64,000 nucleotides of DNA from an uncultured Oscillospiraceae bacterium (GTDB lineage: Bacteria; Bacillota; Clostridia; Oscillospirales; Oscillospiraceae): NCBI GenBank assembly GCA_910587285.1, contig CAJULM010000001.1, positions 1-64,000 on the forward strand, read 5' to 3'. The notes under the pieces were generated by a model that was not told the origin of the DNA, did no database searches, and saw nothing but the letters and a program-made list of their open reading frames with translations. Of the stretch, positions 52,642 to 64,000 are shown one piece after another (the first letter of the stretch is position 1; each line of letters opens with the position of its first letter). The translations under genes were made by a program, and so were the position numbers.

Positions 52642-53280
52642 TTACCCCCCATCCTCCCCCTGGGCCAGCTCGTCCAGGTATTTATACACCGTGTACCGGG
52701 ACACCCCCAGCCGCCCGGCCACATAGGGCACCGACTTGCGGTACGAAAAAGCGCTGCGCTGGCGCAGCAGGGCAATCATGCGCAGCCGGTCCGCCTTGGT
52801 CAATGCGTCCAGCGGCTTGCCCAGGCTGGCCGCGCACTGGTCGAACAGGTCCTCCAGCTGGCGGAAGTCCCCCGGCTGCCACAGCGCGGAGCGCAGGTCG
52901 GCCTGAGCGCTCATCAGGTCCACCAAAATCCGGTTGGCGAACACCAGGGAGGTGTAGTCAAAGTTGATGCCCAGGGCCAGGTTGTAGTCCTCCCCGATCA
53001 GATGGAAGGTGGAGGACTTGGTCTGCCGGCCATCGGGGGTGACGGCGGCTAAATTCACCTGGTCGGTGGTGGCGGCCTGCTCGTCCAGCTCCAAACCGAT
53101 ACCCATGATGTCCATGGTGGAGCCCACCTCTCGACCGGACACATGGCCGTTGTAAATGGACAAAATAGGGTGGTTTGGCACGCCCATGTCGTGCACCAGC
53201 GTCTCGCAGGAGGAGCCGAACATCTCCGCAATCCCTCTGGCGGCCCGATCCAAAAACTCAAATGCCTCGTCCCGTGTCAT
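52642..53280 (-). CDS. YheO/DauR-type regulator (PAS-like plus HTH)
   Basis: A 212-residue regulator. Residues 1-120 are a YheO-type PAS-like sensor (FGSSCETLVHDMGVPNHPIL, then NLALGINFDYTSLVFAN); the C-terminal 45 residues are a DauR-type helix-turn-helix (SVPYVAGRLGVSRYTVYKYL). DauR-type proteins control amino acid catabolism, such as D-arginine use, which fits a dipeptidase neighbour whose family accepts D-residues. It lies 93 bp upstream of that gene on the same strand. Ligand unknown. Confidence 0.85.
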   Translation of the reverse strand: MTRDEAFEFLDRAARGIAEMFGSSCETLVHDMGVPNHPILSIYNGHVSGREVGSTMDIMGIGLELDEQAATTDQVNLAAVTPDGRQTKSSTFHLIGEDYNLALGINFDYTSLVFANRILVDLMSAQADLRSALWQPGDFRQLEDLFDQCAASLGKPLDALTKADRLRMIALLRQRSAFSYRKSVPYVAGRLGVSRYTVYKYLDELAQGEDGG

Positions 53281-53432
53281 GGGCGGCGCCCCCCTTCTCC
53301 GGCGTTGTCAAAGCCCGCAAAATCCCAGGCAACACCATTGTACCCGGCTTCCGGGCAAAAGGCAAGAAAAATTACCCGGCCGTTTCTGCGGTTTATTCAC
53401 AATTTCCTCTTTTTTCTTCCCGGCGCTTATGA

Positions 53433-53438
53433 TATACT
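53433..53438 (+). promoter_or_regulatory. Extended -10 promoter of secA
   Basis: TATGATATACTGG (hexamer 53433-53438 with upstream TG) about 65 bp before secA. The -35 region is weak. Confidence 0.6.
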
Positions 53439-53504
53439 GGTTCGACACGACTGTAGATTGCGTTTTAACATAAAAACGATTCGTAAGAGAAAGGACACAA
53501 CGTT

Positions 53505-56288
<2,784 letters not shown>

Positions 56289-56300
56289 TGAGGAGCGCCT

Positions 56301-57113
56301 ATGAATATCATCGAGCAGACCCAAAACGGTGTGACCTTTCTCTCCGCCGACGGCATCGACGCCGCGGGCGGCGCGGCCCACGGCTTCTCCACCCGTCTGG
56401 GCGGCGTGTCCCTGGGGATGTGGGAATCCCTGAACCTGGGAGTGAGTCGTGGGGATGACCCCGACCACGTGCGGGAAAATTACCGCCGCTTTTTTGCCGC
56501 CATCGGCGCGGACGGCCGCCATCTGGCCACCACCAATCAGGTCCACGGCGGCGTAGTGCGCTGCATCACCACCGCCGACCTGAAGGACGACCCCTACGAC
56601 AAGGTGGGCTATGAGGCGGACGGCCTCATGACCGACCTGCCCGGGGCGGCCCTGGTGGTGTACTGCGCCGACTGCATTCCCATTTTGTTCTACGACCCGG
56701 TGCGCCGAGTGATCGCCGCCGTCCACGCGGGCTGGCGGGGCACCGCCGCGGGCATCGCCACCACGGCGGTGGAGCGCATGGAGGACATCTACGCCTGCCG
56801 CCGGGGGGATATCCTGGCCGCCATCGGCCCAGGCATTGGCCCCGACTGCTTTGAGACCCACGAGGACGTCCCCAACGCCATGACCTCCGCCCTGTCCACG
56901 GCAGTGCTTCAGCACATTAAAATTAAGGAAAACGGCAAATTTGCCGTGGATCTGAAGGGCATCAACGCCATGCGTCTGGAGCAGGCCGGACTGGCGGCGG
57001 ACCACATCGCCGTGTGCCAGGAGTGCACGTCCTGCATGGGAACCAAATACTGGAGCCACCGCAAGCTGGGCACCAACCGAGGTTCCATGGCCGCCGTCAT
57101 TCAGCTGCGATGA
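56301..57113 (+). CDS. pgeF: PgeF/YfiH family multicopper-type purine nucleoside enzyme
   Basis: A 270-residue protein of the laccase-domain (DUF152) family now tied to peptidoglycan editing and to purine nucleoside phosphorylase/adenosine deaminase activity. The metal-site residues are visible: His in TTNQVHGGVV, Cys in VYCADCIPILFYD and His in AAVHAGWRGTAAGI, with SYGPGI-like IGPGIGPDCFE. It starts 12 bp after secA and its stop overlaps the next start (ATGA). Confidence 0.92.
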   Translation: MNIIEQTQNGVTFLSADGIDAAGGAAHGFSTRLGGVSLGMWESLNLGVSRGDDPDHVRENYRRFFAAIGADGRHLATTNQVHGGVVRCITTADLKDDPYDKVGYEADGLMTDLPGAALVVYCADCIPILFYDPVRRVIAAVHAGWRGTAAGIATTAVERMEDIYACRRGDILAAIGPGIGPDCFETHEDVPNAMTSALSTAVLQHIKIKENGKFAVDLKGINAMRLEQAGLAADHIAVCQECTSCMGTKYWSHRKLGTNRGSMAAVIQLR

Positions 57114-58657
57114 GGCGGACGCTGCGCCTGCTGTGCGCGGCGGTGTGCCTGGCCCTGGCCCTGACGGCCTGCGGCCAGCCCGTGCCCGACCCTGTACCTA
57201 CCGCCACGCCTGTGCCCACCCCCACCCAAACTCCCCAAGCCCTGCGCTTCAGCCTGGGCTATGACCCCGCCGCCCAGCTCCACCCCATCACCGGGGACAG
57301 CCAGGTGAATCAGGAGCTCACCGGCCTGGTGTACCAAGGTCTGTACGAGCTGGACAATGCCTTCCAGCCCCAGCCCGTTCTGGCCGCCTCCGGCGCACCC
57401 AGCGAAGACGGATACATCTGGACGTTCACCATAAGGGCCGGGGCGCTGTTCTCCGACGGGTCCCCCCTCACCGCCCAGCACGCCGCCGCCTCCCTTAACG
57501 CCGCTCGAACCTCCACGCTGTACGCCGCCCGGCTGTCCGGGGTGGCATCGGTGTCCGCAGCGGACGAGCTCACCCTGGTGGTCGCTCTGTCCGCCCCCAA
57601 CGGCAGTCTTCCCGCCCTGCTGGACATTCCGGTGGTGCTGGAGCAGGAGGAGGGCCCGCCCCTGGGCTCGGGCTGCTACCGATACGAGATCGCCGGGGAG
57701 CGCCTGTTCCTCCAGACAAATCCCTATCACGAGGGGGCGGCAGCTCTGCCCTACGCCACCATCCCCCTCACGGCGGTGTCCGACGCGGCACAGCGCATCG
57801 CCGCCTTTGACAGCGGCAGCATCACCGCCGTCACCACCGACTTCTCCTCCCCCTACGCCCTGGGCTACGCCAGCAGCTACGAGGCCTGCGACTACCCCAC
57901 CACCTCCCTGCTGTACGTGGGCTTTCAGGCGGCGGGAGGGCCGTGCCAATCTCCATTGGTACGCCGGGCCTTCTCCCAGGTGTTGGATCGGACGGAAGTG
58001 GCGGAGGTGCTTCTATCCGGCCACGCCGACCCGGCTGCGCTTCCCGTCTCCCCGCTCTCCGACCAATACGACGAAACTGCCGCCCAGACCCTCCATTTCG
58101 ACCTGGAGAGCGCCGCCGCCTTACTGGAGGAGGCCGGATACACCAAAAACGAGGAGGACGGCCTGCTCTACTACCGGCGCACGCCCCTGGCTGTCACCCT
58201 GCTGGTGAACAGCGACAACGACACCCGCCAGGCCTTAGCCGGCCAGCTGACGGAAGCCCTCGCCCAGCTGGGCGTAACGGTGACGGTGAGCCGCCTGCCC
58301 TGGAACGACTACGTCTCCTCTCTCAGCCTGGGGCAGTTTGATTTGTACATCGGCGAGGTGCGTCTTCCCGGCGATTTTGACCCCTCCGCCCTGCTCACCG
58401 GGAACCTAAACTATGGCAGGTACGAAAACTGGGAGCTGACCCAGGCCCTGGCTGCCTGGCGGGCCGCTCAGGGCGAGGACAAAATCCAGGCCGCCCAAGT
58501 CCTCTGGGAACAGTTTGTGCAGAGCGCGCCCTTTTCTCCCCTGTGCTTCAAGCGAGGCTCCCTGCTGGTGCGGTGGGGACTGGCGTCCAACCTCCAGCCC
58601 ACCCGGGCCAACCCCTTTTACCGGGTGGAGGAGTGGACCACCGCGGCAAATTCATAA
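57110..58657 (+). CDS. ABC-type peptide-binding lipoprotein (SBP family 5)
   Basis: A 515-residue lipoprotein: signal peptide with lipobox LALTACG, a Pro/Thr linker, then a family 5 solute-binding domain (NQELTGLVYQGLYELDNAFQ, TIRAGALFSDGSPLTAQHA, VLDRTEVAEVLLSGHADPAA). It should bind oligopeptides or similar at the outer face. The ATG overlaps the pgeF stop (ATGA); the frame goes back to 57014 without support. No permease or ATPase genes adjoin it, so it must share a transporter or act alone. Confidence 0.88.
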   Translation: MRRTLRLLCAAVCLALALTACGQPVPDPVPTATPVPTPTQTPQALRFSLGYDPAAQLHPITGDSQVNQELTGLVYQGLYELDNAFQPQPVLAASGAPSEDGYIWTFTIRAGALFSDGSPLTAQHAAASLNAARTSTLYAARLSGVASVSAADELTLVVALSAPNGSLPALLDIPVVLEQEEGPPLGSGCYRYEIAGERLFLQTNPYHEGAAALPYATIPLTAVSDAAQRIAAFDSGSITAVTTDFSSPYALGYASSYEACDYPTTSLLYVGFQAAGGPCQSPLVRRAFSQVLDRTEVAEVLLSGHADPAALPVSPLSDQYDETAAQTLHFDLESAAALLEEAGYTKNEEDGLLYYRRTPLAVTLLVNSDNDTRQALAGQLTEALAQLGVTVTVSRLPWNDYVSSLSLGQFDLYIGEVRLPGDFDPSALLTGNLNYGRYENWELTQALAAWRAAQGEDKIQAAQVLWEQFVQSAPFSPLCFKRGSLLVRWGLASNLQPTRANPFYRVEEWTTAANS

Positions 58658-58698
58658 TATTTCCGGCGTCTCCCCGCCGGATGAAGGAGAAATAGATC

Positions 58699-61600
58699 AT
58701 GAACAGCCAAGTATTTCGCTGCTACGTCTACAAGCACCCCGGCTTTGATGTGGAAGCCCAGGGCCTGTGCCGCGACCTGCGGGAGCAGCTGGGAATTGAG
58801 AACCTGAGCCGTTTGACCATTCTCAACCGCTACGATATGCAGGGCATTGCCGCCGCCACCTACGAGCAGGCCAAGCGGACGGTGTTCTCCGAGCCCCAGG
58901 TGGACGCCGTATTTGACGAAGATTTCCCCCGCCCCGCCGGGGCCTATCAAGTGCTGGCAGTGGAGGCTCTGCCGGGGCAGTTCGACCAGCGGGCGGACTC
59001 CGCCGCCCAGTGCATTCAGCTCATGACCGGCGGCGACCGCCCCCTCATCGCCTACGCCAAGGTGTATCTGCTGGAGGGGGAGCTGTCTGTGTCCGATTCG
59101 GACACAATCAAGGGCTATCTCATCAACCCAGTGGAGAGCCGGGAGGCGTCCCTGGACAAGCCGGACACTCTGGAACGCAGCTATGCCGCTCCTGACCGGG
59201 TGGAGACGCTGGACGGCTTCACCACCTTGAATGCAGACGGATTGGCCGCCCTGCTGGACAAGCTGGGGCTGGCCATGGATTTGGACGACCTGAAATTCCT
59301 GCAAAACTACTTCCGGGACTGGGAGCGCCGGGACCCCACCATCACCGAGGTGCGGGTGGTGGACACCTACTGGTCCGACCACTGCCGCCACACCACCTTC
59401 TCCACCCACCTGGATGGAGCGGACATCCAGGACCCCTGGGTGCAGGGGGCCTACGATCGGTATCTGGCCGCCCGGGAGGAGGTCTACGGGGAGGAGAAGG
59501 CCAAAAAGCGGCCCCAGACCCTGATGGACATCGCCACCATCGGCACGAAAGTCCTCAAAAAGCGGGGCCTCCTGCCCGAGCTGGACGAGAGCGAGGAAAT
59601 CAACGCCTGTTCCATCCACGTCACCGCCGACGTGGACGGGGAGGAGCAGGACTGGCTGCTCATGTTCAAGAACGAGACCCACAACCACCCCACCGAGATT
59701 GAGCCCTTCGGCGGCGCGGCCACCTGCATCGGCGGCTGCATCCGGGACCCTCTGTCGGGCCGGGCCTACGTCCACCAGGCCATGCGGGTCACTGGCGGCG
59801 GCGACCCCACCGTCCCCCTATCCGACACCCTGGAGGGCAAGCTGCCCCAGCGGAAGATCGCCCAGACCGCCGCGGCGGGCTACTCCTCCTATGGAAACCA
59901 AATCGGCCTGGCCACCGGCCACGTGGCCGAGCTGTATCACCCCGGCTACGTCGCCAAGCGCTTGGAGTGCGGCGCGGTGGTGGCCGCCGCCCCGGCCAGC
60001 CATGTCCGCCGGGAGCGCCCCGCCCCTGGGGACGTGGTCATCCTGCTGGGCGGCCGCACGGGCCGGGACGGCATCGGCGGGGCCACCGGCTCCTCCAAGA
60101 GCCACAACAAGAAATCCCTGGCCACCATGGCCAGCGAGGTGCAGAAGGGCAACGCCCCCGAGGAGCGCAAGCTCCAGCGCCTGTTCCGGGACGAAAACGT
60201 CACCCGGATGATTAAACGCTGCAATGACTTCGGAGCGGGCGGCGTGTCCGTGGCCATCGGCGAGCTGGCCGACGGGCTGGCCATCGACCTGGACGCGGTG
60301 CGCAAAAAGTACGACGGCCTGGACGGCACCGAGCTGGCGATATCCGAGAGCCAGGAGCGCATGGCCGTGGTGGTGGCCCCGGAGGACGAGGAGCAGTTCA
60401 TTACCATGGCGGAGGCCGAGAACCTGGAGGCCTACCGCGTCGCCGTGGTGACGGAGAGCCCCCGGATGGTGATGACCTGGAAGGGCCAGACCATCGCGGA
60501 CCTGAGCCGGGAGTTTTTGAACACCAACGGCGCGGTGAAGCGGGCCCGGGTGTCGGTCCCGGAGCGGGATTACCCCGTAGTGGGACACGATTTTTCCAGC
60601 TTGCGGGAGATGGCGGCAAGCCTGAAGTGCGCCTCCCGCCGGGGGCTGGTGGAGCGCTTCGACGGCTCCATCGGCACGGGCAGTGTGCTGATGCCCTTCG
60701 GCGGCAAGACCCAGACCACCCCCGCCCAGGCCATGGCGGCCCTGCTGCCCACCATGCCGGGGGAGGAGACCGACCAGGCCAGCGTGATGGCCTGGGGCTG
60801 CGACCCGGAGGCGCTGAGCGCTAACCCCTATCAGGGCGCCTATGAGGCGGTGACCACCTCCATCGCCAAGCTGGTGGCGGCGGGGGCGAATTACCACGAC
60901 GCCTACCTCACCATGCAGGAGTTCTTTGAGAAGCTGCGGGATAACCCCCAGCGCTGGGGCAAGCCCTTTGCCGCCCTCTTAGGCGCGCTGGACGCCCAGC
61001 TGGACTACGGGGCCGCCGCCATCGGCGGCAAGGACTCCATGTCTGGCTCCTTCCTGGAGCTGGACGTGCCCCCCACGCTGATTTCCTTCGCCATCGCCCC
61101 CGTCAAGGCTGGGGATGTGCTCTCCCCCGAGTTCAAGGAGGCGGGGCACCCGGTCTATCTGTTCCAGGAGGACGGGCTGGACGGAAGCCCGGAAAAACGG
61201 AAGGCGGCGTGGGCGCAGCTGCACGCCCTGGCAAAAGCGGGGAAGGTAAAGGCAGCTTACGCGGTGGAGAATGGTATGGCCGAGGCCGTGATGAAAATGT
61301 CCTTCGGCAACCGTGTGGGCTTCCACTCCATGGACAAGGGCGGCGCGGCGTGGTATGTCCCACGCCCGGGGGCCATTGTGGCGGAACTGGCGGAAGATTT
61401 GGGGAACTGCCACCCGGACGGGCTGTGGGCCAAGATCGGCCGCACCATCCCGGAGCCTGCCGTTGCCATCGGGGACGACTCCGCCCCCATCGACGAGCTG
61501 CTGAAGCTCAACGAGGGCGTGCTGGAGGAGGTCTACCCCACCCGGGCGGGCACCTCTGAGAAGGTGGAGCCCATCACCTGGGATCGCCGCTCCCCGGCGG

Positions 61601-62418
61601 TGTTCGACGGCGAGATTGCAAGACCCCGGGTGGTCATTCCCGTGTTCCCCGGCACCAACTGCGAGTACGACTCCGTCCGGGCCTGCCTGCGAGCAGGGAT
61701 GGACGCAGAGACGGTGGTCATCCGCAACCTCACCCCCGACGCCCTGGCCCAGTCCGCCTTGGAGCTGGAGCAGGCTATCAAAAGCGCTCAGATCGTGTTC
61801 CTGCCCGGCGGCTTCTCCGGCGGCGACGAGCCAGAGGGCTCCGCCAAGCTCATTGTCTCCTTCTTCCGGAATCCCCGGCTGACGGACGCGGTCCACGACC
61901 TCTTACAACACCGGGACGGGCTGATGCTGGGCATCTGCAACGGCTTCCAGGCCCTTCTGAAGCTGGGGCTGCTGACCCATGGTGAGATTACCCCGGCGGA
62001 CGAGAACAGCCCCACCCTGACCTACAACCTGATTGGCCGCCATCAGAGCCGGTACGTCACCACCCGCGTAGCATCGGTGAAATCCCCCTGGATGCTGCTC
62101 AGCCACGTGGGCGACCTCCATGCCATCCCTGTGTCCCACGGCGAGGGCCGGTTTGTGGCCCCGCAGGACGTGCTAAACGGCCTCATCGCCAATGGACAGG
62201 TGGCCACCCAGTACGTGGATATGGACGGCGTGCCCTCCATGGACATCGCGGTGAACCCCAACGGCTCCATGCTGGCCATTGAAGGAATTTTCTCCCCCGA
62301 CGGGCGAGTGTTCGGCAAGATGTGCCACTCCGAGCGGCGGGGGGAGTTCGTGGCGAAAAACATCTCCGGCGACAAGCTCCAGCCCATTTTTGATTCTGGA
62401 GCATTGTACTTCCGTTAA
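58699..62418 (+). CDS. purL: Phosphoribosylformylglycinamidine synthase, single chain
   Basis: A 1239-residue one-chain FGAM synthase that makes FGAM from FGAR, glutamine and ATP in purine synthesis. The PurS-like start, the PurL core (VVDTYWSDHCRHTTFSTHLD, then NETHNHPTEIEPFGGAATCI) and the glutamine amidotransferase end (nucleophile Cys in GICNGFQA, His and Glu in CHSERRGEF) are all in one protein. GAAGGAG precedes the ATG, 41 bp after the lipoprotein stop, with a small CCGGCG/CGCCGG hairpin between. A strong terminator follows. Confidence 0.97.
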   Translation: MNSQVFRCYVYKHPGFDVEAQGLCRDLREQLGIENLSRLTILNRYDMQGIAAATYEQAKRTVFSEPQVDAVFDEDFPRPAGAYQVLAVEALPGQFDQRADSAAQCIQLMTGGDRPLIAYAKVYLLEGELSVSDSDTIKGYLINPVESREASLDKPDTLERSYAAPDRVETLDGFTTLNADGLAALLDKLGLAMDLDDLKFLQNYFRDWERRDPTITEVRVVDTYWSDHCRHTTFSTHLDGADIQDPWVQGAYDRYLAAREEVYGEEKAKKRPQTLMDIATIGTKVLKKRGLLPELDESEEINACSIHVTADVDGEEQDWLLMFKNETHNHPTEIEPFGGAATCIGGCIRDPLSGRAYVHQAMRVTGGGDPTVPLSDTLEGKLPQRKIAQTAAAGYSSYGNQIGLATGHVAELYHPGYVAKRLECGAVVAAAPASHVRRERPAPGDVVILLGGRTGRDGIGGATGSSKSHNKKSLATMASEVQKGNAPEERKLQRLFRDENVTRMIKRCNDFGAGGVSVAIGELADGLAIDLDAVRKKYDGLDGTELAISESQERMAVVVAPEDEEQFITMAEAENLEAYRVAVVTESPRMVMTWKGQTIADLSREFLNTNGAVKRARVSVPERDYPVVGHDFSSLREMAASLKCASRRGLVERFDGSIGTGSVLMPFGGKTQTTPAQAMAALLPTMPGEETDQASVMAWGCDPEALSANPYQGAYEAVTTSIAKLVAAGANYHDAYLTMQEFFEKLRDNPQRWGKPFAALLGALDAQLDYGAAAIGGKDSMSGSFLELDVPPTLISFAIAPVKAGDVLSPEFKEAGHPVYLFQEDGLDGSPEKRKAAWAQLHALAKAGKVKAAYAVENGMAEAVMKMSFGNRVGFHSMDKGGAAWYVPRPGAIVAELAEDLGNCHPDGLWAKIGRTIPEPAVAIGDDSAPIDELLKLNEGVLEEVYPTRAGTSEKVEPITWDRRSPAVFDGEIARPRVVIPVFPGTNCEYDSVRACLRAGMDAETVVIRNLTPDALAQSALELEQAIKSAQIVFLPGGFSGGDEPEGSAKLIVSFFRNPRLTDAVHDLLQHRDGLMLGICNGFQALLKLGLLTHGEITPADENSPTLTYNLIGRHQSRYVTTRVASVKSPWMLLSHVGDLHAIPVSHGEGRFVAPQDVLNGLIANGQVATQYVDMDGVPSMDIAVNPNGSMLAIEGIFSPDGRVFGKMCHSERRGEFVAKNISGDKLQPIFDSGALYFR

Positions 62419-62421
62419 TGA

Positions 62422-62455
62422 AAAAGGAAGTACGGCATATGCCGTACTTCCTTTT
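62422..62455. terminator. Bidirectional terminator
   Basis: A long perfect palindrome around CATATG (arms AAAAGGAAGTACGGC) between convergent purL and the acetyltransferase gene, with A and T runs on its flanks. Confidence 0.9.
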
Positions 62456-62458
62456 CCT

Positions 62459-63085
62459 TTACCGCAGCCGCTCCAGGCAGCCGGACTGAATTGCCTCTAA
62501 ATTGGCGGCAATGCGCTCCTCCGGCCAGTCCCACCAGCGCAGCGACAGCAGCGATTGAATGGTATCATCGTCAAACCGCTTGCGGATGAGCTTTGCCGGA
62601 ACTCCGCCCATAATGGCATAGGGCGGCACATCGTGCGTCACTACGGCGCGCGCGCCGATAACGGCCCCGTCGCCGATGGTCACGCCCGCCAAGACAACAG
62701 CCTCATAGCCGATCCAAACGTCATTGCCCACCACAATATTCCCCTTGTTGTCCCACGCCCGGGGAATATTCTCCACCGTCAGGTCCCACTCCTCAAAAAA
62801 GATGGGAAAGGGGTAGGTGGACAGACTGCCCAAGGCGTGATTTGCGCTGTTAAACAGAAACTTTGCGCCGCAGGCGATGGAACAGAACTTTCCAATAACC
62901 AGCTTTTCGCGGTTGACGGCGTAGTGGTAGAGCACGTTGTTTTTTTGAAAGTCCCTGGGGTCGCGGACAAAATCGTCATAGGTGGTGTAGGCCCCTACGG
63001 TAATGGAGGGATCTGTCACCACATTTTGCAGATAGACGGTGCTGTGCCCCTGGGAGCGGGGATAAATTTTCCATTGCGGGATCAT
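62459..63085 (-). CDS. Vat/CatB-type hexapeptide acetyltransferase
   Basis: A 208-residue left-handed beta-helix acetyltransferase of the xenobiotic (CatB/Vat) group: [20 protein letters not shown], the catalytic-type His in [34 protein letters not shown] and the C-terminal [14 protein letters not shown]. The resemblance to streptogramin A acetyltransferases and CatB is clear, but many relatives have no resistance role, so the substrate is open. CAGGAGG precedes the ATG. Promoter on the minus strand at 63184-63212. Confidence 0.88.
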   Translation of the reverse strand: MIPQWKIYPRSQGHSTVYLQNVVTDPSITVGAYTTYDDFVRDPRDFQKNNVLYHYAVNREKLVIGKFCSIACGAKFLFNSANHALGSLSTYPFPIFFEEWDLTVENIPRAWDNKGNIVVGNDVWIGYEAVVLAGVTIGDGAVIGARAVVTHDVPPYAIMGGVPAKLIRKRFDDDTIQSLLSLRWWDWPEERIAANLEAIQSGCLERLR

Positions 63086-63183
63086 CTAAATACCTCCTGA
63101 GCATCGTTTCCATCATAAGACGATCCCGCTCAGGACAATACAGCGCTTCACGCATACCACCTCGCCGGAAATGGGATGAGGCC

Positions 63184-63212
63184 AGTATACCATACGCCGC
63201 GGCGGCAATCAA
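63184..63212 (-). promoter_or_regulatory. Promoter of the acetyltransferase gene
   Basis: On the minus strand TTGATT (63207-63212), a 17-bp spacer and TATACT (63184-63189), about 100 bp before the start and just after the stop of the XRE-desulfoferrodoxin gene. Confidence 0.72.
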
Positions 63213-63222
63213 GCCGGACCCA

Positions 63223-63807
63223 TCACAGCTTCTCCCGAAACAGCCCATGGCGATTGCAGTACCAGTATAGGTAGCCTCCGCCCCGCGGGTAGAACCGGGC
63301 CGCGGGCTGTCCCTCCGGGTAGAGCTTCACCAGCTCGAACCGGCCGGTGGTCACATAGGCCATAAACGAAATCGAGTGGTCCTTGCGCATTTCATGGGAA
63401 ACGGAGAAAAAATGTTCCCCGTCAAAGCTCTCCCGAATGAGCCGGTGCCCCTCGTCCGGCTCCTCCGCCTCCAAAGGCGGCAACGCCACGCCGCAGCAGG
63501 ACACCACCGCCGGACCGGCGGAGTGGATGATATTTCCGCACACCGGGCAGACGTACAGGGGAGAGCGCAGAATATTGGCCGAACGGTTGGAATTGATCAC
63601 CTGCTCGCCCGAGAGCAGCTCAGGCACAGAAATGCCCAGCGCTCCAGCCAGCGGCTCCAGCAGCGTGACATCGGGCAGGCCCCGGGCGTTCTCCCACTTG
63701 GACACCGCCTTGTCTGTCACCCCGATTTTCTCCGCCAGCTGAGCCTGTGTCAAACGCCGGCCTTCCCGCAGGCGTTTGATGGTTCCGCCTGTGACATAAT
63801 GATCCAT
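63223..63807 (-). CDS. XRE regulator fused to a desulfoferrodoxin-like domain
   Basis: A 194-residue fusion. Residues 5-65 are an XRE helix-turn-helix (LTQAQLAEKIGVTDKAVSKW). Residues 85-194 match desulfoferrodoxin: Cys87, Cys90, Cys104 and Cys105 in the CxxC...CC desulforedoxin pattern, then His121, His138 (VSHEM), His144 (KDHS), Cys184 and His187 (YCNRHG), the full set of ligands for the superoxide-reductase iron. The Lys next to the first His in active enzymes is Gly120 here. It could sense superoxide, iron or oxygen. GAAAGGAAG lies before the ATG. Confidence 0.88.
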   Translation of the reverse strand: MDHYVTGGTIKRLREGRRLTQAQLAEKIGVTDKAVSKWENARGLPDVTLLEPLAGALGISVPELLSGEQVINSNRSANILRSPLYVCPVCGNIIHSAGPAVVSCCGVALPPLEAEEPDEGHRLIRESFDGEHFFSVSHEMRKDHSISFMAYVTTGRFELVKLYPEGQPAARFYPRGGGYLYWYCNRHGLFREKL

Positions 63808-63831
63808 TTCGCGTCACTTCCTTTCTCCCCT

Positions 63832-63860
63832 ACCATATCACAGGACGAAAACGCCGGCAA
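63832..63860 (-). promoter_or_regulatory. Promoter of the XRE-desulfoferrodoxin gene
   Basis: On the minus strand TTGCCG (63855-63860), a 17-bp spacer and TATGGT (63832-63837) with TG upstream, about 25 bp before the ATG. Confidence 0.55.
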
Positions 63861-63884
63861 CCTACGCCCCGTAGAGTCCAGCGC

Positions 63885-63917
63885 AAAAAGCCGGACCTGC
63901 CCCACGGCAGGCCCGGC
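63885..63917 (-). terminator. Terminator of the gene at the right edge
   Basis: A 12-bp stem GCCGGACCTGCC/GGCAGGCCCGGC (one G-T pair) with a 4-nt loop; TTTTT follows on the minus strand. It lies 6 bp after the stop at 63923. Confidence 0.85.
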
Positions 63918-63922
63918 GCACG

Positions 63923-64000
63923 TCACCCTTTTTTCTCCTTTCGGCGCTCAATCATCCTCCGAAAGCCCCCCGTGCCGAAGGAAAAGATGCGGTTCACGCG
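63923..64000 (-). CDS. C-terminal end of an unidentified gene
   Basis: An open minus-strand frame runs from the right edge to a TGA at 63923-63925, giving 25 residues that include RIFSFGTGGFRRMIE and a Lys/Arg-rich end. The terminator placed directly after the stop supports a real gene end. Too short to name. Confidence 0.5.
   Translation of the reverse strand, partial: RVNRIFSFGTGGFRRMIERRKEKKG

Overview
The window looks like chromosome of a GC-rich gut-type Clostridia, most like the Oscillospiraceae (Flavonifractor/Intestinimonas/Pseudoflavonifractor relatives). This is inferred from the gene set (single-chain PurL, AddAB, infC-rpmI-rplT with a leader hairpin, YesM/YesN-type regulation, GPH transporters), strong AGGAGG ribosome binding sites, sigma-A-like promoters and very GC-rich codon use. 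No rRNA, tRNA, CRISPR array or intact transposase was seen.

1-6000: 3' part of an oleate hydratase gene, then an AT-richer, probably acquired segment with a DUF2264 protein, an XRE-type regulator with a C-terminal membrane anchor, an unknown 150-residue protein, and two clusters of 13-bp repeats spaced about 22 bp apart, like iterons. 6001-13352: a unit for unsaturated uronic acids: AraC regulator, GH88 unsaturated glucuronyl hydrolase, GPH symporter, RpiB-type isomerase (DhuI-like), SDR dehydrogenase (DhuD-like), esterase, an isolated 41-residue peptide gene with its own promoter and terminator, and a sugar isomerase-like TIM barrel. 13405-21548: amidohydrolase with AEC transporter, a DUF3829 lipoprotein, an ECF sigma/anti-sigma pair followed by a small secreted Cys-rich protein broken at a G8 tract, a NYN-LOTUS protein, a TVP38 membrane protein, a 170-bp imperfect palindrome and a secreted ChaN/EreA-like protein.

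21663-37194: housekeeping block on both strands: rpsF-ssb-rpsR; hflX-moxR-DUF58-transglutaminase; rpmE; addB-addA; infC-rpmI-rplT. 37518-49183: a chitobiose/N-acetylglucosamine unit: GH94 phosphorylase close to N,N'-diacetylchitobiose phosphorylase, phosphohexomutase, YesM-like kinase, ABC binding lipoprotein (frameshifted in its linker), two permeases, YesN-like regulator and GH3 hexosaminidase. Imported oligosaccharide would be cut by the GH3 enzyme and phosphorolysed by the GH94 enzyme, and the sugar-1-phosphate turned into sugar-6-phosphate by the mutase. Two head-to-head parS-like sites lie inside this unit at 46383-46420.

49243-64000: CZB-type chemoreceptor, PepV-like dipeptidase with a DauR/YheO-type regulator, secA-pgeF-oligopeptide-binding lipoprotein-purL, a Vat/CatB-type acetyltransferase, an XRE regulator fused to a complete desulfoferrodoxin-like module, and the tail of one more gene at the right edge.

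The items most worth a second look are the tandem parS palindrome, the iteron-like array, the 41-residue peptide unit, the HTH-desulfoferrodoxin fusion, the G8-tract secreted protein in the ECF operon, and the 170-bp palindrome.
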